A stretch of 64,000 nucleotides of DNA from Melampsora larici-populina 98AG31. Taxonomy: Eukaryota; Basidiomycota; Pucciniomycetes; Pucciniales; Melampsoraceae. Positions within the stretch are counted from its first letter, which is position 1. Each line of letters begins with the position of its first letter. Under the pieces are notes generated by a model, which made no database searches, was not told the DNA's origin, and worked only from the letters and a program-made list of their open reading frames with translations. The translations under genes were made by a program, and so were the position numbers. The stretch is taken from positions 353,401 to 417,400 of the forward strand of contig NW_006768782.1 of NCBI RefSeq assembly GCF_000204055.1, read 5' to 3'. Positions 57,107 through 64,000 of this stretch are shown in pieces.

Positions 57107-57442
57107 TTTGTTCCAAATGATGAATCGCGATGTGTCAAGAAACAAGTCGACGAACGGTTTGGAACTTCCAAGAGGTCAAATTTTACTTTCTTTTTCTGCA
57201 ACTCAAATTTTGAAGGTTGTGTAACCAGATATGCTTATACAGTACACCGGATATGTTTATAACGCAACTCCGAAAGTCTTGTAAATCACCGGCCTTCATA
57301 AACTTGTTGGCCACCTCAATGTATGCGTCCAAACCATTTTTTGATTAACCGCAATTTGCGAAACGAAATCAAAGTCAATCTATTCGATCAACTACTTCAA
57401 TCTCGCTCAATTCTATTGGTACATCGATCAGGACTCCCCTCC
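57107..57442. promoter_or_regulatory. Shared divergent promoter region
   Basis: 336 bp between the start codons of KRI1 (minus) and the pseudouridine synthase (plus), both RNA-maturation genes. It must hold both promoters. No specific motif could be assigned. Confidence 0.5.
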
Positions 57443-59956
57443 ATGGCTACAGCTTCCCCAGCTCATATACACACTTCTGCGGCTAAGTAGTAAGCCCACC
57501 CACCAGCTACCGGAGCACGCTGAAACTGAGGAAGACTATCTTTCTGTCACTGTGGTAATTCCCTCGCTCGAAGTGAGGTTAAACCGGAGTGGTATTTTGA
57601 AAAAGGTTTACGAAAAGTGAAGCCTTACCTATTCAAGTACTCAACTTATGCCAAGGTAAATCCAATGTACTTAAGATCATAAGGCTTTCCATGTCCTGGC
57701 TTATGTTTTTAACCGGACCAACAGGAAAGATGGAGGGGGCGAAGTGTAATTGACGTGTTCAGGTGCGCGTCTAGGTTCGATTGCCCAATGATCATTCAGA
57801 ATGCGTGCAAATATACTGACAAGATGTTAATTTTCTATATAGCTCTGACTTCAGGTTAGTGACTAAAGAGAACTTGATTCTACTACGAGCTTGACATCCA
57901 ATTTTAACGCAGAATACGTGTATCACTCACACCCGCCTTCTAGAGACCGTAGCCCTGAATACTATGTCAGTCAAGAGAAGTCCTCACGGTTGCGAGACTT
58001 TCATTTTACTGATTCGAACCGCACACGATTTGATTAGGCTCAAGCCGTAGCTTCCGGTGTGTCAATTTTTACCCTTGAGGATATTTTCTTTGGCCAGCGC
58101 TAACTAGCCAAGACGCATTCACTATCTCTAATGGTCTTCAAAGGTGTTATCAAGATCAACGGAAAAACTATCACACAAGATCTTATCATCCGAAATGGTG
58201 ATCTGATCACTAATACATTACATCGACATGAGCCACCAGTGATCGGAGATCCTGTCAGAATCCTCCATCGCGATGATGTCAAAGGTTTACTTGTGGTCGA
58301 AAAACCTGGAAGTATGCCAGTGAGTGTTCATCTCATTATGATCTCGACACAACATCAAGCTTCACAAATCTGCATTTTTGTGCTATTGAGAAATTTACAG
58401 ATTCATCCAACGGGTCGATATAACTATAACACCTTGTTATCAATCCTCAAATTCGATTACGATCTTCCATTGGTTCACAGTGAGTTTCTCGCATGGATGT
58501 TCGACCATGATACTCAACCACAAAATGCTGATTGCCTGTTTGTATTGCGTAGCTAGCAATCGTTTGGATCGTCTAACTTCAGGCGTGATGATTTGCGCGT
58601 TGACAATTGAAGCATCCCGTGGCTTGTCAGCTTACTTTGGCCAAGAAGGTGCCGTGAAGAAAGAATATATTGCCAGGTGCCGAGGTAATTTCCCAGAGTA
58701 AGTGCAACCACTCCATCGAAAATAACCATGGTATCCTCGCATCCTCCTTGACTCTGTTTTCCGCGCCTTCCTGGTCAGCGAGGAGATTGTGTGTGAGGAA
58801 CCCCTTTTAACCATCGACCGACAGGTGGGACTTAATGTCGTCCATCCTGAAGGAAAGGTTTGTCCGAGTCTCTCTTTTGGATCCACGGTAGATTAGTATT
58901 GAATGAGATCAATCATTCCTATTCACATCTAGCATGCTAAAACGTTCTTCAAGAAGATGTCATACGACAGACAGACAGACTCCAGTGTAGTTCATTGTAC
59001 GAGCCCTCGTTTCTCCTTACTTCCAGTGATATCCGAATTGGACCCGATTCTTGGCCTCTGACAGTTACCTTTACTAGGTCGTCCTATCACTGGGCGGTCT
59101 CATCAAATCCGTGTTCATCTCCAGTTTCTAGGACACCCAATCTTAAATGATGTGATATATTGTAGTAATGTAGCTTGGGGCCCTGAAGGTGGCAAGGGTG
59201 GAATATTTAGTTCACCTACAGATCAAAGGCCAAAATCAAGCGAGAAAGAGGAAGCAATAGAATCGGTCGCGCATGAAGTTCCCATTGAAGCTAATCTTGA
59301 AGCATCAGAAGAAAATTCGCGTCCTAAACGTTCGGGATCAGCTATCAAGCTGGGTAGGGGTCAACGACAAGGAATTTCTCAAAACGACTCAGGAAAACGT
59401 GCTCGATTGAATCCAGAAGATCCGGATTCAGGCAATTGCAGTGGGATTGCCTTTAATGAAACAGCTCGAGCGGTAGTGAATGAATTGAGGAAGGCTAGAG
59501 ACATCGAAGATGGATTTGGACGTGAGAAGGATACGATTTGTATTGATCGAGCTTTTAAAACACCGACAGAATTATTGAACTCACAGGTTGATAAAAAGAA
59601 TGATGATGCAAAACAAGAAGATGGAATTGAAAGCAGTCAACCTGATCATCATGAGTTTTGTTCAGATTGTGGTATACCTCTCTTACCGGATCCAAAACCT
59701 GAACAACTTTTCATCTATTTACATGCATTTAGGTCAGTCTCTTGTTGCTATATCTAGTTTTTTCAAAAGTTGATTTGTATAAGCTCAAAATAATTGAACT
59801 TATCAGAGATTAAGACAAAATAATTGATTGATGTTTTATTTTGTGTGAAAAAATATCTTTAGATATCATACAGATGCTTGGGACTTTTCTAGTGGTTTAC
59901 CTTGGTGGGCAGATGAAGAGAAGTGGAAGGAAAGGCAGATCGAAACAATTGAGTAA
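57443..59956 (+). CDS. RluA-family RNA pseudouridine synthase (Pus8/Pus9/Rib2-like)
   Basis: At least twelve small exons, ATG 57443, stop 59954-59956. Early exons give '[20 protein letters not shown]', '[12 protein letters not shown]', 'RDRSPEYY' and '[18 protein letters not shown]', the S4-like N-terminal layout. The catalytic core has '[20 protein letters not shown]', then '[12 protein letters not shown]', the RluA motif II with the catalytic Asp, '[14 protein letters not shown]', '[16 protein letters not shown]' and '[20 protein letters not shown]'. An insertion of about 150 charged residues follows, then '[20 protein letters not shown]' and a Trp-rich end. It converts specific uridines in tRNA (position 32 in Pus8/Pus9) to pseudouridine. 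Rib2-type fusions add a deaminase domain; none is visible here, which favours a Pus9-like enzyme. The first exon codes for only about 15 residues. Confidence 0.9.
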
Positions 59957-62015
59957 TTCACATTTGTCTTTCATGTTGTATATAGATCAAAAATAATCGT
60001 GAAGATGAAACGATAAAGGAAAATTAGAGCTGAATAATATTCCCTGTGGCGAGCTTCAGATCGTGATCATCAATCATCGAAGCAAATGACACCTGAAGTT
60101 GACAAAAAGAACTGTCACGAAAACTTTTAAAGAGGATAAGGGTATGTTTAGCTAGCTTTTTTGAGTGAGCTTGCAAGCAAACCAATTTTTGGTCTCAGGT
60201 AGGGTTCTCAAAAAATGTCAAAGAAAGCAGCAAAAAATGAGATGAGAGGACGCCTGTGGGTCAAGGGATTTGTTACATATTCAAGCTTACATAGGCTTTC
60301 TCGCACATGTTGTTTTGCAAACGTCCGTTGATTGATCCTCACTTTACAGATGGCTCATGTTGTAGCTGCTGTGAAGGCAATTTATGATCATCTCATATAT
60401 ATTCTGCTTCATTCACAACAGGATCCAGACAAGAAGATCCCACGTGGATACAAAGGTTGATGGTGCAAGGGTTTTGATTTTGATGGTGAAACTAATCACT
60501 TGAGCCATTGGGGCCATTGATATGGGCAAAAAAAGCTTTGTCCAAATTGTCATCTGGAAAAGGTGGCTGTACTTGTATTTCTCAAGACTTAACAAAGCCA
60601 CTCAATCAAAAGGGATGTAGGACACCTTTCTAAATTCTAGGTGCCCCAAATTTGGAAGTCAAAAGACTCACTCAAATCTTTTTGGTATGGCAAAACTCAA
60701 CAAGCTTTGCCCTGGTGTTGCATTGATGACCCCCTGCTGCAAGTCACTTTCCTCTTGGCTAACCCAGCTGTGGTCCTTTGATCCAGATGGTGGGCTAGAC
60801 AAACAGTTTGCAAGCTGTATCACGACTACCAGTTGTAGAGATGCTACCTAGAATCCAAAAAGATGAGGTATACTCAAACATAGGTTCCTTTGGACCAACA
60901 AAAGCCTTACCAGACATCACACTAGACTCTTGACCCTCTCTGAGTCTGACCCCGTAATCCAGACCATCCCATTAACTCACCCACCAATTATGAAACAAGA
61001 GTTTCACAAGTAAGATGATCACAAGCTCTTGTGGTTAGTTACTCATTCAATATAAACATCTTCATTGAAAGAATTCCAGAACCTCTTTGCACATATGCAC
61101 AACTTTCAAAAGAAAGAAAAAAACAGTAGACACCATACAGACCAAAACAAATTCAAACATACTTTCAAAAGCCTTAATAACAAGAGTCTAGTAAAATTCA
61201 ACTTCTTTTACTTTTCAAAAAAAAACAAATTTAACATTCGAGAGAAACATATTATTATTAATGTTAACAAACATAATCAATCAATCAATCAAAACACAAA
61301 GCTTGATTTGAATAAGATAAGAATAAACAATCATGTCAAATAAAATTTATGGTCATCATGCAAAAAGAAAAAAGAAAAAAACAAACAGACAGAATAATTT
61401 ATCAAGTTTTGGTCTATGTAACACTGAATCATAAAGATTGAAATGGGAAATAAAAAAACAAAAAAACAAAAAAAAAGTCCTTAAAAGGTAAAAAGAAAAA
61501 TTGAAAATCTTTTCAAGAATTTAAAAGTTCAGTTTTTCAAATCAAATTGTCTTTTTTTTCATTATTCTGAATTCAAAAGAAAAAGAAGCAGAAAAAAAAT
61601 CAACAAAACGAACCAAACCAAACTGTTTTTTTTGTGGAGAAAAGAAAAAGATGATGAGAATGAGAATGATATATCAAGTGGTCATAAAAAGAGAAAGACA
61701 TGATACAAAAATAGAAACTAAATGGAATCAAAGTGAAAAGAGAAACACTAGTTTGATAATAAGAAAAAGATAAGTAAAAAGTAAATCACTTCAGAGATCA
61801 AAACCTTGGCATATAAAAATAAAGACGAATTGGTTAAAAGAAAAGAAGGAAAAAGTTCAATCAAAGAAAACAACAACAAATCGAAAATGTGAAAAAAGAA
61901 ATTCATGCAGTCAAGAAATCAAAAAAAATCAATTGATAAAAAAAGAAAAAGAAAAAAAAACATTAAATGAGTGTAGGATGAGTTTATAAATGAAGAAAAG
62001 AAAAAGCTGATGTCT
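59957..62015. other. Gene-free stretch with A-rich 3' flank of SIW14
   Basis: 59957-61050 shows no gene; 60600-60960 is slightly richer in G+C. From about 61060 to 61980 the plus strand is extremely purine-rich (AAAG, AAAAC runs). As the minus-strand gene ends at 62016, its transcript would have a pyrimidine/T-rich 3' end here. The frame at 61065-61343 (Asn/Lys-rich) is a product of that skew. Confidence 0.5.
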
Positions 62016-63545
<1,530 letters not shown>

Positions 63546-64000
63546 GTCTTATAAACTTTCAATTCGATTCGATATCTATATAGCTTCAATTCGATTTCTT
63601 TTCGGTTTTCGTTTTTCGTTTTCCGTTTTAGTGGTTGAGGTTAGTTTGTGATTGAGATGAGGATGAGTGATTTCTTCGTTTTTGCTGTTCAGGTGAATTG
63701 AGTTTGAGTTTTTATAGTTAGAGTGAAGAGAGTCTGTCAGTCTGACTAACACTTGACTAGTGAAAGTAAAACTAAAATCCAGAAAACCAGGAACAAATTC
63801 AGTCAAAGTCTCTATGTACTTAGTATGTGCATACATACATAGATGGCTCATCTTAAAATTTAGTACCTAAACTTGATCAAATCAGTTCAACTTGAAACTT
63901 TCAATCTGACCTGAACTCAATACAACTGATCCTTCATCGATTTCGACCATACATAAGTACTTACAACTCATCCTCATCGTCGCTTCATACTTGGTCATTT
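63546..64000. other. Upstream region of SIW14
   Basis: Likely 5' UTR and promoter, with TTTTCGGTTTTCG-like pyrimidine-rich sequence near 63598-63625 and a TACATACATA run near 63830-63840. No gene was supported. Confidence 0.5.

Noticed and set aside
61065..61343. Asn/Lys-rich plus-strand frame
   Set aside because: Purine-skewed non-coding DNA downstream of the Siw14-like gene; no codon-level structure.

Overview
The window looks like part of the genome of a basidiomycete fungus, most likely a rust (Pucciniales). The protein-coding genes carry many short GT-AG introns (about 50-110 nt) and tiny exons. The intergenic DNA is A+T rich and packed with transposon debris. The recognisable host genes are fungal: an Ssk2/Wis4-type MAPKKK, a centrosomin-motif protein, Kri1, Siw14 and a DHA2 transporter. 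The rust assignment is an inference from gene style and element types and is not proven. Gene models were spliced by eye; where the phases close exactly this is stated.

Layout. 1-4018: the 3' end of a Ty3/gypsy polyprotein, a probable LTR start, G+C-richer repeat DNA and a small inverted-repeat element made almost entirely of ACTAT-like units. 4019-19531: three host genes on the minus strand (a 10-exon secreted Cys-containing protein, the Ssk2-like kinase, and a long coiled-coil protein with the centrosomin N-terminal motif). 19815-24066: a complete but inactivated Tc1/mariner-superfamily transposon. It has a TA duplication, about 136-139 bp inverted repeats, a DD34E transposase and a second, convergent gene of unknown function. 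24067-28604: gene-poor repeat DNA with a G+C-rich fold-back element. 28605-35299: an unrecognised basic/Ser-rich protein, a 75-aa zinc-binding protein, and an Fe(II)/2-oxoglutarate oxygenase-like protein preceded by a signal-peptide exon. 35903-37078: a second TIR element (132-bp arms, TA duplication, no genes). 40123-43019: a 14-exon MFS transporter. 43500-52030: a DIRS/Ngaro-type tyrosine-recombinase retrotransposon on the minus strand (gag-like region, RT-RNase H, recombinase) whose RT is interrupted by about 1.6 kb. 52234-52588: a PIF/Harbinger-like MITE with a TTA duplication. 52924-53231: a histone H3 pseudogene. 54513-63545: Kri1, divergent from an RluA-type pseudouridine synthase, then Siw14.

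The host genes are ordinary housekeeping, signalling and transport genes with no operon-like logic. The most unusual piece is the two-gene Tc1/mariner element. Both genes start just inside the terminal repeats and run towards each other, so each end probably serves as promoter as well as transposase-binding site. Both genes carry visible lesions. The accessory protein belongs to no family I can name, and whether it travels with other copies of the transposase is the main open question.
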